Origin: Flavobacterium sp.
Lineage (GTDB): Bacteria; Bacteroidota; Bacteroidia; Flavobacteriales; Flavobacteriaceae
NCBI GenBank assembly: GCA_030151565.1
Contig: JASLDM010000111.1
Span: 1-24,622, forward strand
Length of the DNA stretch: 24,622 bases
Reading direction: 5' to 3'
Of this stretch, positions 7,534 through 15,936 are shown piece by piece. The position numbers and the translations under genes were made by a program. How positions within the stretch are numbered: the stretch's first letter is position 1; each line of letters opens with the position of its first letter. The notes beneath the pieces were generated by a model. The model made no database searches and had not been told where the DNA came from. It saw nothing but the letters and a program-made list of their open reading frames with translations.

Positions 7534-8514
7534 TTAATTTTTGTTTTCTAATGCCAATGTAATGGCGTTATCAAATAAGTCTGATAAAGGAATATTGGCT
7601 ACTTGAGCTTGTTTTGGAAGGATACTTTCTGTAGTCAACCCAGGTACGGTGTTCATTTCTAATAAGAAAGGCGTATTGTCTACAATGATAAATTCACTTC
7701 TTGAAAAACCTTCCATTTTCAGAATCGTATAAATGCGTTTAGCAATATTAGAAACTTTAGTAGTCATTTCTTCTGAAATTCTTGCGGGTGTTATTTCTTG
7801 AGACTTACCAAGGTATTTCGCTTCATAATCAAAGAAATCATTTTCTGAAACAATTTCTGTAATTGGAAGTACCGTAATGTTTCCACGATAATTGATAACA
7901 CCAACAGAAACTTCTGTTCCGTCCAAAAAGCTTTCAATCAAAATTTCGTTGTCTTCTTTGTATGCTACTTCAATTGCATTGGCAAGTTCTTCAGAAGTAC
8001 GTGCTTTAGAAATTCCAAAACTCGATCCCGATTTATTAGGTTTTACAAAGCAAGGCAAACCTACACGTTGAATAATATCTTCTAAATTGATATGATCACC
8101 TTGGTTTAAGTAATAAGAAATAGCGGTTTTAATTCCATAAGGTTTCAAGACAGAAAGCATATCTCTTTTATTCATTGTCAAGGCAGCTTGATAAAATCCA
8201 CATGAAGTTTGAGGAATACCTAATAGGTTAAGGTAAGCTTGAATCAATCCATCTTCACCAGGAGTTCCATGAATTGCGTTAAAAACAACGTCAAACGTTA
8301 TTTTTTGGCCATTATATAGGACAGAAAAATCATTCTTATCTACAGGAAATTCTTGTTGTTGCTCATCAACATACACCCAACGGTCTTTTAATAGGTGTAT
8401 GCGGTAGGGATGGTATTTAGAACGATCTAAGGTTTTGAAAACAACTTCACCACTGGTTAAAGAAATTTCAAACTCACTAGAGTATCCTCCCATAATTATC
8501 GCTACGTGCTTCAT
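7534..8514 (-). CDS. ddl: D-alanine--D-alanine ligase
   Basis: ATP-grasp ligase that makes the D-Ala-D-Ala dipeptide for peptidoglycan precursors. The sequence shows the N-terminal MKHVAIIMGGYSSEFEISL, the substrate loop HGTPGEDG, the ATP-grasp lysine segment KPNKSGSSFGISK, and the C-terminal metal and substrate site LLEMNTVPGLT. An in-frame ATG nine codons earlier (8541) gives a 335-residue version; I prefer the ATG at 8514 (326 residues) because the conserved family start is M-K-x-x-A-I-x-M-G-G. A -7 box (TAAATTTG, 8578-8571) lies upstream. The gene is divergent from the PASTA gene and leads the ddl-coaD pair. Confidence 0.95.
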   Translation of the reverse strand: MKHVAIIMGGYSSEFEISLTSGEVVFKTLDRSKYHPYRIHLLKDRWVYVDEQQQEFPVDKNDFSVLYNGQKITFDVVFNAIHGTPGEDGLIQAYLNLLGIPQTSCGFYQAALTMNKRDMLSVLKPYGIKTAISYYLNQGDHINLEDIIQRVGLPCFVKPNKSGSSFGISKARTSEELANAIEVAYKEDNEILIESFLDGTEVSVGVINYRGNITVLPITEIVSENDFFDYEAKYLGKSQEITPARISEEMTTKVSNIAKRIYTILKMEGFSRSEFIIVDNTPFLLEMNTVPGLTTESILPKQAQVANIPLSDLFDNAITLALENKN

Positions 8515-8570
8515 ATCTGATGTGGTTTTAAAATCGGACATCGTAAAGGATGTCGATCGATATACTCAAA

Positions 8571-8578
8571 CAAATTTA
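8571..8578 (-). promoter_or_regulatory. -7 box of the ddl-coaD operon
   Basis: TAAATTTG on the minus strand (8578-8571) fits TAnnTTTG exactly. The expected -33 TTG is missing or too close (16 bases). The predicted start lies 20-25 bases before the first possible ATG of ddl. Confidence 0.5.
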
Positions 8579-8616
8579 TAATAAAACATAGAAACAAAAA
8601 ATGTTTTCTATTTTTA

Positions 8617-8624
8617 TATCTTTG
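8617..8624 (+). promoter_or_regulatory. -7 box of the PASTA-rluD-pabB-like operon
   Basis: TATCTTTG fits TAnnTTTG exactly and lies 16 bases before the ATG at 8641, leaving a leader of about 10 bases. No TTG at -33. It is back-to-back with the ddl promoter in a 126-bp divergent spacer. Confidence 0.5.
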
Positions 8625-8640
8625 TCCAAATTCTATAAAA

Positions 8641-9234
8641 ATGAAGGTAGTTAGTTTTTTTACTAGTAAAGCATTTGTAATTTCAATAGTTGCAGCTTTA
8701 GTATTGACAATAGGTGGTGTTTTTGCAGCATTAAAATGGTTGAATATCACCACTAAACACGGTCAAACCATTTTAGTTCCTGATTTACGCAAGTTAGATA
8801 CAGATCAGGCTTTGCAACTTTTAGAGAAAGCAGATTTGCGTATGGTAGTCTTGGATACTTTAGATTATTCAAAAGATATTCCACCTTTATCTGTTGTGGA
8901 GCAAGATCCTGCTCCGGGAAATAGTGTAAAAGAGAATAGAAAAATTTATGTAAAAATCAATGCAGCTACTTACGGGAAAGTGATATTACCCGAATTACAA
9001 CAATTGACTTATCGACAAGCTTTGGCAACAATTCAAGCTTTAGGACTAAAAGAAGGAACAATTAGCTATAGAACTTTTATTGGTAAAGATGTTGTTTTAG
9101 GGATATCTTCTGAAGGGAAAGCGTTGAAAGCTGGAGATAAATTAAAAAAAATGTCTCGTGTTGATTTTGTTTTAGGCGATGGTCGTGCACAATTGTCAGC
9201 AGAGGAATTGGACCAAGCTCCAGAAATTGAATAA
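8641..9234 (+). CDS. Membrane-anchored PASTA-domain protein
   Basis: A 197-residue protein with a short cytoplasmic head, one transmembrane helix (about 11-33) and a periplasmic part containing two PASTA units (about 44-106 with VPDLRKLDTDQALQLLEKA, and about 113-179 with LPELQQLTYRQALATIQAL). PASTA domains bind peptidoglycan fragments or beta-lactams in Ser/Thr kinases and penicillin-binding proteins; here no kinase or transpeptidase domain is attached, so a cell-wall scaffold or sensor role is inference. Its divergent neighbour ddl makes the D-Ala-D-Ala peptide, which fits a wall-related role. The pseudouridine synthase gene follows after 14 bp and is probably in the same operon. Confidence 0.88.
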   Translation: MKVVSFFTSKAFVISIVAALVLTIGGVFAALKWLNITTKHGQTILVPDLRKLDTDQALQLLEKADLRMVVLDTLDYSKDIPPLSVVEQDPAPGNSVKENRKIYVKINAATYGKVILPELQQLTYRQALATIQALGLKEGTISYRTFIGKDVVLGISSEGKALKAGDKLKKMSRVDFVLGDGRAQLSAEELDQAPEIE

Positions 9235-9248
9235 TACTTATTAAGAAG

Positions 9249-10292
9249 ATGCAAGAAGGAAATATGACTGCGGTAGAAGAACTAGACGAAACCTTATTCG
9301 AACATTTTAAATTTGAAGCAGGTAAAGGGCAAGCACCTTTACGAGTTGATAAGTTTTTGATGAATTTGGTCGAAAATGCAACGCGAAATAAAATTCAACA
9401 AGCAGCCGCAAATGGCAATATCTACGTAAATGATATTCCAGTGAAATCAAATCACAAAGTAAAGGCTTTAGATGTTGTCCGAGTTTTAATGGAGTACCCT
9501 CCATTTGAAAATAAGATTATACCAGAAAACATACCTTTAGATATTGTTTATGAAGACGATACTTTATTGGTTATTAATAAACCTCCAGGATTGGTTGTGC
9601 ATCCTGGTCATGGAAATTACACCGGAACTTTGGTAAATGCATTGGCATACCATTTTGAGAATTTACCTTTAAATAGTAGTGAAAGACCAGGTTTGGTGCA
9701 TCGTATTGATAAAGATACAAGTGGACTATTGGTCATTGCCAAAACAGAATGGGGAATGGCTGATTTACAGCGTCAATTTGCAGAAAAAACGACAGAGCGT
9801 GAATATGTAGCTTTGGTTTGGGGAAATGTAGAAGAGGACGAAGGTACTATCGAGAGCTATATTGGACGTCATGTTAAAAACAGAATGCAAATGGCTGCTT
9901 TTGATGACGAAACTAAAGGAAAATGGGCGGTTACACACTATAAAGTATTGGAACGACTTGGTTATGTAACTTTAGTTTCTTGTAAACTTGAAACTGGGCG
10001 TACGCATCAAATTCGTGTACATATGAAACAATTGGGGCATACTTTGTTTAACGATGAGCGCTATGGAGGAGATTTAATATTGAAAGGAACCACATTCACA
10101 AAATACAAACAATTTGTGGAAAATTGCTTCCAACTCTTACCTAGACAAGCGCTACACGCCAAAACACTAGGATTTGAACATCCAAAAACAAAGGAATATA
10201 TGCGATTTAATTCCGAAATTCCTCAAGATTTACAAGCTTGTATTGAAAAATGGCGTGGTTATGCCAATGCCTCTAATTTAGAAATAGACTAA
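9249..10292 (+). CDS. RluA/RluD-family 23S rRNA pseudouridine synthase
   Basis: Converts selected uridines in RNA, most likely 23S rRNA as for RluD, to pseudouridine. The 347-residue protein has an S4 RNA-binding domain at about 29-80 (LRVDKFLMNLVENATRNKIQ) and a catalytic domain with HRIDKDTSGLLV from 151, where Asp154 is the expected nucleophile. The later motif GRTHQIRVHMKQLGH is also present. Length is typical of RluD-type enzymes. A second ATG at codon 6 is an alternative start. It sits 14 bp after the PASTA gene and 6 bp before the PabB-like gene, pointing to one transcript. Confidence 0.93.
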   Translation: MQEGNMTAVEELDETLFEHFKFEAGKGQAPLRVDKFLMNLVENATRNKIQQAAANGNIYVNDIPVKSNHKVKALDVVRVLMEYPPFENKIIPENIPLDIVYEDDTLLVINKPPGLVVHPGHGNYTGTLVNALAYHFENLPLNSSERPGLVHRIDKDTSGLLVIAKTEWGMADLQRQFAEKTTEREYVALVWGNVEEDEGTIESYIGRHVKNRMQMAAFDDETKGKWAVTHYKVLERLGYVTLVSCKLETGRTHQIRVHMKQLGHTLFNDERYGGDLILKGTTFTKYKQFVENCFQLLPRQALHAKTLGFEHPKTKEYMRFNSEIPQDLQACIEKWRGYANASNLEID

Positions 10293-10298
10293 CGTTGT

Positions 10299-11591
10299 AT
10301 GCAAAGAAAAATAATTGAATTTAATATTGCTAACGAACAAGATTTTAAAGAAAAACTACTTCAATGGGGACAAAGCTCCAGAGAAGTAGTTTTTTTTGAT
10401 AGTAACGAATTCAAAGATTCTTATTCTGAATTTGAATATCGATTGGCAATAGATGCTTTTACTTCTATTCAAACAGATTATGAAGGTGCTTTTGAAGCGC
10501 TACAGGCTTATTATGAACAAACGCAGGATTGGTTGTTTGGGTATTTGGGCTATGATTTAAAAAATGATATTGAAGATACTACGTCTGATAATTTTGACGG
10601 ACTAAACTTTCCTGAGCTTTTCTTTTTTCAACCTCAAAAAGTCTTTACCGTTAAGGGGGATGTATTGGAGATGGCATATCTTAATGTGGTTTCCGAGGAG
10701 ATAGAATCAGATTTCGAAGCCATACGTAAGGAAGTGTTGTTTGAAGATTTAGAAGAAACAAAAGCGGTTGTTTTGCCTCGCATAGATAAAGAAACCTACG
10801 TCGAGAGAGTAGCACAGATTATAGCTGCAATAGCATCGGATACTTTAGAAGAACTTAATTATTGTATGGAATTCTATGCGGAAAATATAGATTTGAATCC
10901 GTTGAAAGTCTATCAAAATTTAAATGCAATATCAACACCTCCTTTTGCTTGTTTTTTTAAGCGTGCTCAAGATTTTGCTTTTTGTGCTTCTCCGGAACGC
11001 TATTTGAAAAAAAAGGGTTCTACCTTGATTACGCAACCCATCAAAGGTACGGCTAAAAGACATCACGATGAGGATAAGGATGCAGCAGCAATTGCTTATT
11101 TAAAAAATAGTCCAAAAGAACGTGCCGAAAATGTTTTGACCGTTGCGCAAGTGAAAAAGGATTTAGAAGCTGTAGCAGTAAAAGGCTCTATTGAGGTAAC
11201 GGAATTATGTGAGGTATACTCTTTTCAGCAAGTGCATCAAATGATTTCAACAGTTACAGCAGAAGTAGCAGAAAATCAAGATGTGGTAGAATTAGTGCAA
11301 AAAACATTCCCGATGGGAAGTATGGTTGGTGCGCCAAGAGTAGAGTCGTTAAAACTTATTGAAGCATTAGAAGAAACCAAAAGAGGTCTTTATAGCGGGG
11401 CAATGGGATATTTTTCTCCTAATGGAGATTTTGATTTCAACGTTATCATCAGGTCGATTTTATATAATAGTCAAGCTCGATACGCATCATTTATTGTCGG
11501 AAGTGGAATCACTGCGTTGGCAAATCCTGAAAGTGAATACGATGAGTGTTTGCTAAAAGGAAATGCGATGCGAAACGTATTAGAATCTTAA
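10299..11591 (+). CDS. pabB: Chorismate-binding enzyme, probably aminodeoxychorismate synthase component I
   Basis: Likely adds ammonia to chorismate to make 4-amino-4-deoxychorismate, the first step to p-aminobenzoate and folate. The 430-residue protein shows the C-terminal family motifs: QPIKGTAKR (246-254), GSMVGAPRVES, YSGAMGYFSPNGDFDFNV and GSGITALANPESEYDEC. Lys249 in PIKGT is the important clue, since this position is the nucleophilic lysine of PabB (K274 in E. coli), whereas anthranilate synthase TrpE has alanine (PIAGT). The usual NLTRRF-type segment is replaced by ELNYCMEFYAE, a variant I associate with Bacteroidetes. No glutaminase (PabA) or lyase (PabC) gene is nearby. It is the last gene before a terminator. 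Confidence 0.8.
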   Translation: MQRKIIEFNIANEQDFKEKLLQWGQSSREVVFFDSNEFKDSYSEFEYRLAIDAFTSIQTDYEGAFEALQAYYEQTQDWLFGYLGYDLKNDIEDTTSDNFDGLNFPELFFFQPQKVFTVKGDVLEMAYLNVVSEEIESDFEAIRKEVLFEDLEETKAVVLPRIDKETYVERVAQIIAAIASDTLEELNYCMEFYAENIDLNPLKVYQNLNAISTPPFACFFKRAQDFAFCASPERYLKKKGSTLITQPIKGTAKRHHDEDKDAAAIAYLKNSPKERAENVLTVAQVKKDLEAVAVKGSIEVTELCEVYSFQQVHQMISTVTAEVAENQDVVELVQKTFPMGSMVGAPRVESLKLIEALEETKRGLYSGAMGYFSPNGDFDFNVIIRSILYNSQARYASFIVGSGITALANPESEYDECLLKGNAMRNVLES

Positions 11592-11594
11592 ACA

Positions 11595-11622
11595 AAAAAA
11601 CTCCTTACATAAGGAGTTTTTT
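11595..11622. terminator. Rho-independent terminator after the pabB-like gene
   Basis: AAAAAACTCCTT (11595-11606) pairs with AAGGAGTTTTTT (11611-11622) around an ACAT loop, four bases after the stop codon region. The T-run continues with a single G interruption. It ends the PASTA-rluD-pabB-like operon. Confidence 0.9.
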
Positions 11623-11641
11623 GTTTTTAGAACTGATTTTG

Positions 11642-11674
11642 TTTTTAACGGAACAGATTGGATTCCGTTAAAAA
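11642..11674. repeat. Perfect 12-bp inverted repeat with 9-nt spacer
   Basis: TTTTTAACGGAA (11642-11653) is repeated inverted as TTCCGTTAAAAA (11663-11674) around CAGATTGGA. Both strands read T-run, stem, A-run, so the hairpin ends in A and not U on either strand and is not a normal terminator. It lies 20 bp after the pabB terminator and about 80 bp before tilS; operator-like or a remnant, function unknown. Confidence 0.7.
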
Positions 11675-11754
11675 AGATAATTAAATATAAAATTCGGTGT
11701 TACAATTTTCGTCAAAGAAATAAAATGGTTACTTTGCTGTCTTTTATGTAAAAA

Positions 11755-13068
11755 ATGCAAACGAGATTTAAACTTCATATTGATCAGACTTTTCCAGAAT
11801 TAAAAAATCAGCGATTGCTTCTAGCAATAAGCGGAGGAATCGATAGTATGGTGTTGTTGCATTTGTGCTTACAAGCAAACTTAAATGTTACTGTTGCGCA
11901 TTGTAATTTTCATCTACGAGGAAACGATAGTGATGAAGACCAACGTTTTGTAGTGCAAAGTTGTCAAGATCTAAAAGTGCCGTGTTTCTCAACTGAATTT
12001 CAAACCGAAACATATGCTACAACACATAAAAAATCTATTCAGATTGCAGCTCGAGAATTGCGTTATTCTTGGTTCGATCAGTTGATCGATGAACACGGAT
12101 ATGAATATTTACTTACTGCACATCATCTGGATGATGCCATAGAAACTTTTCTAATTAATTTTTCAAGAGGAACAGGTTTAGACGGCTTATTGGGTATTCC
12201 GGAACGAAATGGGCAAATTAGACGTCCATTACTGCCGTTTTCGCGTCAAGAAATTGAAAGTTATGCAAAAGAACATCAAATTCTTTGGAGAGAAGATTAC
12301 ACCAATGCACAAACAAAATATCTTAGAAATAAGCTTAGAAAAGACGTTGTTCCAATTTTTAAAGAATACAATGCAAACTTTGAGCAATCGTTTCAAAATA
12401 CCATAAGTTATCTAAAAGAAGCAGATGAACTAGCAGCAGATGCAGCTGCCATTTATTTTGAAGAGGTAGCTAAAAATGTAGATACTACTACCTATTTTTC
12501 AATTGAGAAATTAAAACAAATTCCACATTTTAATTCCTATTTGCGCTATTGGCTAAAGCCCTATGGATTTAAAGCTTGGGCTGATATTGAAAAATTAATC
12601 GATGCTAAATCAGGAAAAATGATTTTTTCTGAACATTATGTTTTGCTTAAAAACCGAGAAAGCCTAATTTTAGAGCTTAAACAAGTTTTAGAACCTGTAG
12701 AAACGGAATATTTTATAAATGAAAACCAAGAATTAACTAAACCATTAACTATAACTATTGAAAATTATGACCAAAAAGAATTACCACAGACGCCTCTAGA
12801 AATTCTGGTTGATAAGGATACGGTACAGTTTCCTTTAAAAATCAGAAAATGGAAAGAAGGAGATTATTTTTATCCTTTAGGCATGGGAGGCAAGAAAAAG
12901 CTGAGCAAGTATTTCAAAGATGAAAAATACTCGCAAATAGATAAAGAAGCTACTTGGCTTTTGTGTTCTGAGGATGAGATTGTATGGATTATCGGAGGTC
13001 GAATGGATGATCGATTTAAAATAAGAAATACAACAACAAACTTTTTAAAAATTAAACTAAACCCATGA
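11755..13068 (+). CDS. tilS: tRNA(Ile)-lysidine synthase
   Basis: Modifies the wobble cytidine (C34) of tRNA-Ile(CAU) to lysidine, using ATP and lysine, so that it reads AUA. The 437-residue protein contains the PP-loop SGGIDS (26-31), then AHCNFHLRGNDSDEDQRFV and TAHHLDDAIETFLINFSRGTGLDGL, which are the N-type ATP-pyrophosphatase and tRNA-binding signatures. The C-terminal TilS domain (KWKEGDYFYPLGMGGKKKL) is present. The only promoter-like sequence upstream is a near-consensus TTACTTTG (11729-11736). Its TGA overlaps the ATG of dsbD in an ATGA (13065-13068), indicating translational coupling. Confidence 0.95.
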   Translation: MQTRFKLHIDQTFPELKNQRLLLAISGGIDSMVLLHLCLQANLNVTVAHCNFHLRGNDSDEDQRFVVQSCQDLKVPCFSTEFQTETYATTHKKSIQIAARELRYSWFDQLIDEHGYEYLLTAHHLDDAIETFLINFSRGTGLDGLLGIPERNGQIRRPLLPFSRQEIESYAKEHQILWREDYTNAQTKYLRNKLRKDVVPIFKEYNANFEQSFQNTISYLKEADELAADAAAIYFEEVAKNVDTTTYFSIEKLKQIPHFNSYLRYWLKPYGFKAWADIEKLIDAKSGKMIFSEHYVLLKNRESLILELKQVLEPVETEYFINENQELTKPLTITIENYDQKELPQTPLEILVDKDTVQFPLKIRKWKEGDYFYPLGMGGKKKLSKYFKDEKYSQIDKEATWLLCSEDEIVWIIGGRMDDRFKIRNTTTNFLKIKLNP

Positions 13069-15047
13069 AGAAATTAGCCTTTTTGCTACTTTTTTTAGTT
13101 TCAACACTTTCAATGCAGGCTCAGATGATGAACCCTGCGAAGTGGAAATCTAAAATTGAAAAAAAATCAGATACTGAATTCACAATTACTTTAGAAGGAA
13201 TTGTAGAAGATGATTGGCATATGTATTCTCAGTATACTGCAGATGGTGGACCACTACCTACAGAATTTGGTTATGCCAATATAGATGGAAATTACGAGTT
13301 AGTAGGACCAGCAAAAGAGAGTGAAACAAAAACTGCTTATAACGATGTTTTTGAAGTTGATGAAACCTACTTTGTAGGACCTGTTACATTAATTCAAGAT
13401 ATCAAATTATTAAATCCTGATTTAGACGTTATTCAACTTGAATTAGAGTATCAAGTTTGTAAAGAAGTTTGTATCAGTCAAAGTAACTTATTTGTGTTTA
13501 ATGTTAAGGATTTGAGCACTCAAGAAGTAAAAAACTTTGAAGAACTAGCGGTAGCTTCAACAGATGAAGATACAGCCTCTGTCGTTTTAGATAGCGATAG
13601 TGAGGAATCTGCATCTGGTGAGCAGCGAGGTCTTATTACCATTTTCTTTATTGCTTTTTTATCTGGATTTGCGGCATTGTTAACTCCTTGTGTGTTCCCT
13701 ATGATCCCAATGACAGTGAGCTTTTTTACGAAACAAAGTAAAACTCGTGCAAAAGGAATTAAAAATGCAATAATCTACGGTTTCTCTATTATTCTAATTT
13801 ATGTGATTTTAGGAACTTTGGTTACGGCTATTTTTGGAGCAGATTCTCTAAATGCATTATCTACAAATGTTTGGTTCAACGTAATATTCTTTTTGCTTTT
13901 GGTTGTTTTTGCCACCTCTTTCTTAGGGGCGTTTGAAATTATGCTGCCAAACTCTTGGGCAAATAAAGTGGATTCTCAAGCAGATCGTGGAGGAATTATA
14001 GGAATTTTATTTATGGCTTTGGCTTTAGCAATTGTATCTTTTTCTTGTACAGGACCTATTGTTGGAACGTTGTTAGTTGAAGCAGCTTCAAAAGGAGGAA
14101 TTGCTCCTATAGTTGGGATGTTAGGTTTTTCTACAGCTTTAGCGTTGCCATTTATGTTGTTTGCCATGTTCCCAGGTTGGTTAAATACAATGCCTAAATC
14201 GGGAGGTTGGTTAAATACAGTAAAAGTATCTTTAGGGTTTTTAGAATTAGCATTAGCCTTCAAATTTTTATCTAATGCAGACTTGGTTTTACAAGCACAT
14301 TGGTTAGAAAGAGAAGTGTTTTTAGCTATTTGGATTGCTGTTTTTGGAGCTTGGGCATTATATTTGTTTGGTAAAATTAGATTGCCTCACGACAGTCCGT
14401 TGGAATTTATTTCTGTAGGACGTTTAGGAATGGCACTTTTGGTAAGTACGTTTACAATCTATATGATTCCAGGGCTTTGGGGAGCTCCTTTAAAAATAAT
14501 TTCAGGTTTCCCGCCACCAATGTCTTATAGTGAAAGTCCTTACGGAGTGGGGAATTCAAAAGGTGGAGGTGTTGCCTCTACAGAAATTTTAGCGGATGGT
14601 GCAGCATTAGGACCTCATGATATTATTGCTTTTAGCGATTATGATAAAGGGGTAGCTTATGCTAAATCGGTTAATAAGCCAATCTTATTGGATTTTACAG
14701 GATTTGCTTGTGTAAATTGTCGTAAAATGGAAGATTACGTTTGGTCTGATCCAGCGATTATGACGATGTTGAAAAATGAAGTTGTCTTGATTTCATTGCA
14801 CGTAGATGATAAACAAGCGTTGCCAAGTAATGAGCAATATATTTCGGAAACAACAGGTAAGAAAGTAAAAACGATAGGTAATAAATGGAGTGATTTTCAA
14901 ATCGAAAAGTATCAAGCTAATGCACAACCTTACTATGTAGTATTAGACGAAAATGAAGCGAGAATGAATCAACCAGTAGGTTATACTCCAGATATTGAAA
15001 CCTATAAAAAATGGTTACAAGAAGGAATTAATAATCATAAAAAATAA
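13065..15047 (+). CDS. dsbD: Thiol:disulfide interchange protein DsbD (full length, thioredoxin C-terminus)
   Basis: Carries electrons from cytosolic thioredoxin across the inner membrane to periplasmic disulfide isomerases and cytochrome-maturation proteins. The 660-residue protein has a signal peptide (to about residue 19) and an N-terminal immunoglobulin-like alpha domain with the redox pair Cys132/Cys136 (VCKEVC). About eight transmembrane helices (about 188-480) follow, with Cys209 in TPCVFPMIPMTV and Cys328 in SCTGPIVG. A C-terminal thioredoxin-fold domain has Cys549/Cys552 (ACVNCRKME). All three cysteine pairs expected for full DsbD are present, so it is probably functional. It overlaps tilS by four bases and is followed after 5 bp by the DUF2911 gene. 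Confidence 0.95.
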   Translation: MKKLAFLLLFLVSTLSMQAQMMNPAKWKSKIEKKSDTEFTITLEGIVEDDWHMYSQYTADGGPLPTEFGYANIDGNYELVGPAKESETKTAYNDVFEVDETYFVGPVTLIQDIKLLNPDLDVIQLELEYQVCKEVCISQSNLFVFNVKDLSTQEVKNFEELAVASTDEDTASVVLDSDSEESASGEQRGLITIFFIAFLSGFAALLTPCVFPMIPMTVSFFTKQSKTRAKGIKNAIIYGFSIILIYVILGTLVTAIFGADSLNALSTNVWFNVIFFLLLVVFATSFLGAFEIMLPNSWANKVDSQADRGGIIGILFMALALAIVSFSCTGPIVGTLLVEAASKGGIAPIVGMLGFSTALALPFMLFAMFPGWLNTMPKSGGWLNTVKVSLGFLELALAFKFLSNADLVLQAHWLEREVFLAIWIAVFGAWALYLFGKIRLPHDSPLEFISVGRLGMALLVSTFTIYMIPGLWGAPLKIISGFPPPMSYSESPYGVGNSKGGGVASTEILADGAALGPHDIIAFSDYDKGVAYAKSVNKPILLDFTGFACVNCRKMEDYVWSDPAIMTMLKNEVVLISLHVDDKQALPSNEQYISETTGKKVKTIGNKWSDFQIEKYQANAQPYYVVLDENEARMNQPVGYTPDIETYKKWLQEGINNHKK

Positions 15048-15052
15048 TAACA

Positions 15053-15901
15053 ATGATCAAAAAATCTTTGATAATAGGCCTTTTGTTTTTGGGTGGTTTA
15101 GCAGGAAATGCGCAAGTAAAAACTCCTGAAACCAGTACCAAAACAAAAATTGAACAAGTAGTAGGTTTAACGAATATATCAATCGATTATTCACGACCGA
15201 ATATGAGAGGACGTTCTGTTTTTGGAGATTTAGTTCCGTATGGGCGTCTGTGGAGAACAGGGGCAAATATGAATACGGTGATCACCTTTAGCGATGATGT
15301 GGTCATTGATGGCAAAACACTTAAAAAAGGAAAGTATGCGTTGTATACCATTCCAAAGGTAGAAGCGTGGGACGTTATCTTTTATGCAGATCCAAACAAC
15401 TGGGGATTGCCAGAAAACTATGACGAATCAAAAGTGGCTTTGTCTACAAAAGTAAAGTCAGTGGCATCAGACCGAAAAATGGAAACATTTACATTAGCGC
15501 TAAACAATGTTAATATTGATTATGCAGACTTGGAGATTATGTGGGAGAAAACGATTGTGCCTATCCGCATTCAAGTTCCTTCAGAGCGATTGGCATTAGA
15601 AAGTATTGCTACAACGCTTGCTGGGCCTAAAGCTGTTGATTATTATGCTGCATCGCAGTATTATTATTTAATCAACAAAGACTTGCCAAAGGCTTTGGAG
15701 TGGATTGACTTAGCTATTGCAGCGGAAGGTTCAAAAGCGCCATATTATTTTACTCGTTTAAAATCGCAAATACAAGCCAAATTAGGAGATAAGAAAGGAG
15801 CTGTTGCAACTGCAAAAATTTCTTTAGAATCTGCTGAAAAGGCAAATAACTTAGATTACATCAAGATGAATAAAGATGCCATTTTGGAATGGTCTAGATA
15901 A
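15053..15901 (+). CDS. Exported DUF2911 domain protein with a C-terminal TPR-like region
   Basis: A 282-residue protein with a signal peptide (MIKKSLIIGLLFLGGLAGNA, cleavage before Q21). The DUF2911 domain spans about 30-175 with YSRPNMRGRSVFGDLVPYG, WRTGANMNTVITFS and KGKYALYTIPK. The last 80 residues look helical with a TPR-like pattern (YYLINKDLPKALEWIDLAI). The family is common in Bacteroidetes and has no established function that I know. The gene lies 5 bp after dsbD and ends at a strong terminator, so it is the last gene of a tilS-dsbD-DUF2911 transcript; a link to periplasmic redox folding is only suggested by position, as the mature domain has no cysteines. Confidence 0.88.
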   Translation: MIKKSLIIGLLFLGGLAGNAQVKTPETSTKTKIEQVVGLTNISIDYSRPNMRGRSVFGDLVPYGRLWRTGANMNTVITFSDDVVIDGKTLKKGKYALYTIPKVEAWDVIFYADPNNWGLPENYDESKVALSTKVKSVASDRKMETFTLALNNVNIDYADLEIMWEKTIVPIRIQVPSERLALESIATTLAGPKAVDYYAASQYYYLINKDLPKALEWIDLAIAAEGSKAPYYFTRLKSQIQAKLGDKKGAVATAKISLESAEKANNLDYIKMNKDAILEWSR

Positions 15902-15936
15902 AAAAAATCCCTTAGAGTTTTCTAAGGGATTTTTTT
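15901..15936. terminator. Strong bidirectional terminator
   Basis: A perfect 16-bp stem, AAAAAAATCCCTTAGA (15901-15916) with its complement at 15921-15936, closes a GTTT loop and has A- and T-runs on both sides. It overlaps the last base of the DUF2911 stop codon and the first base of the facing CoA-transferase stop codon. Confidence 0.93.

Noticed and set aside
8515..8541. Nine extra N-terminal codons for ddl (start at 8541)
   Set aside because: The conserved Ddl start is MKHVAIIMGG at 8514; the upstream codons (MSDFKTTSD) do not resemble the family, though they cannot be excluded.
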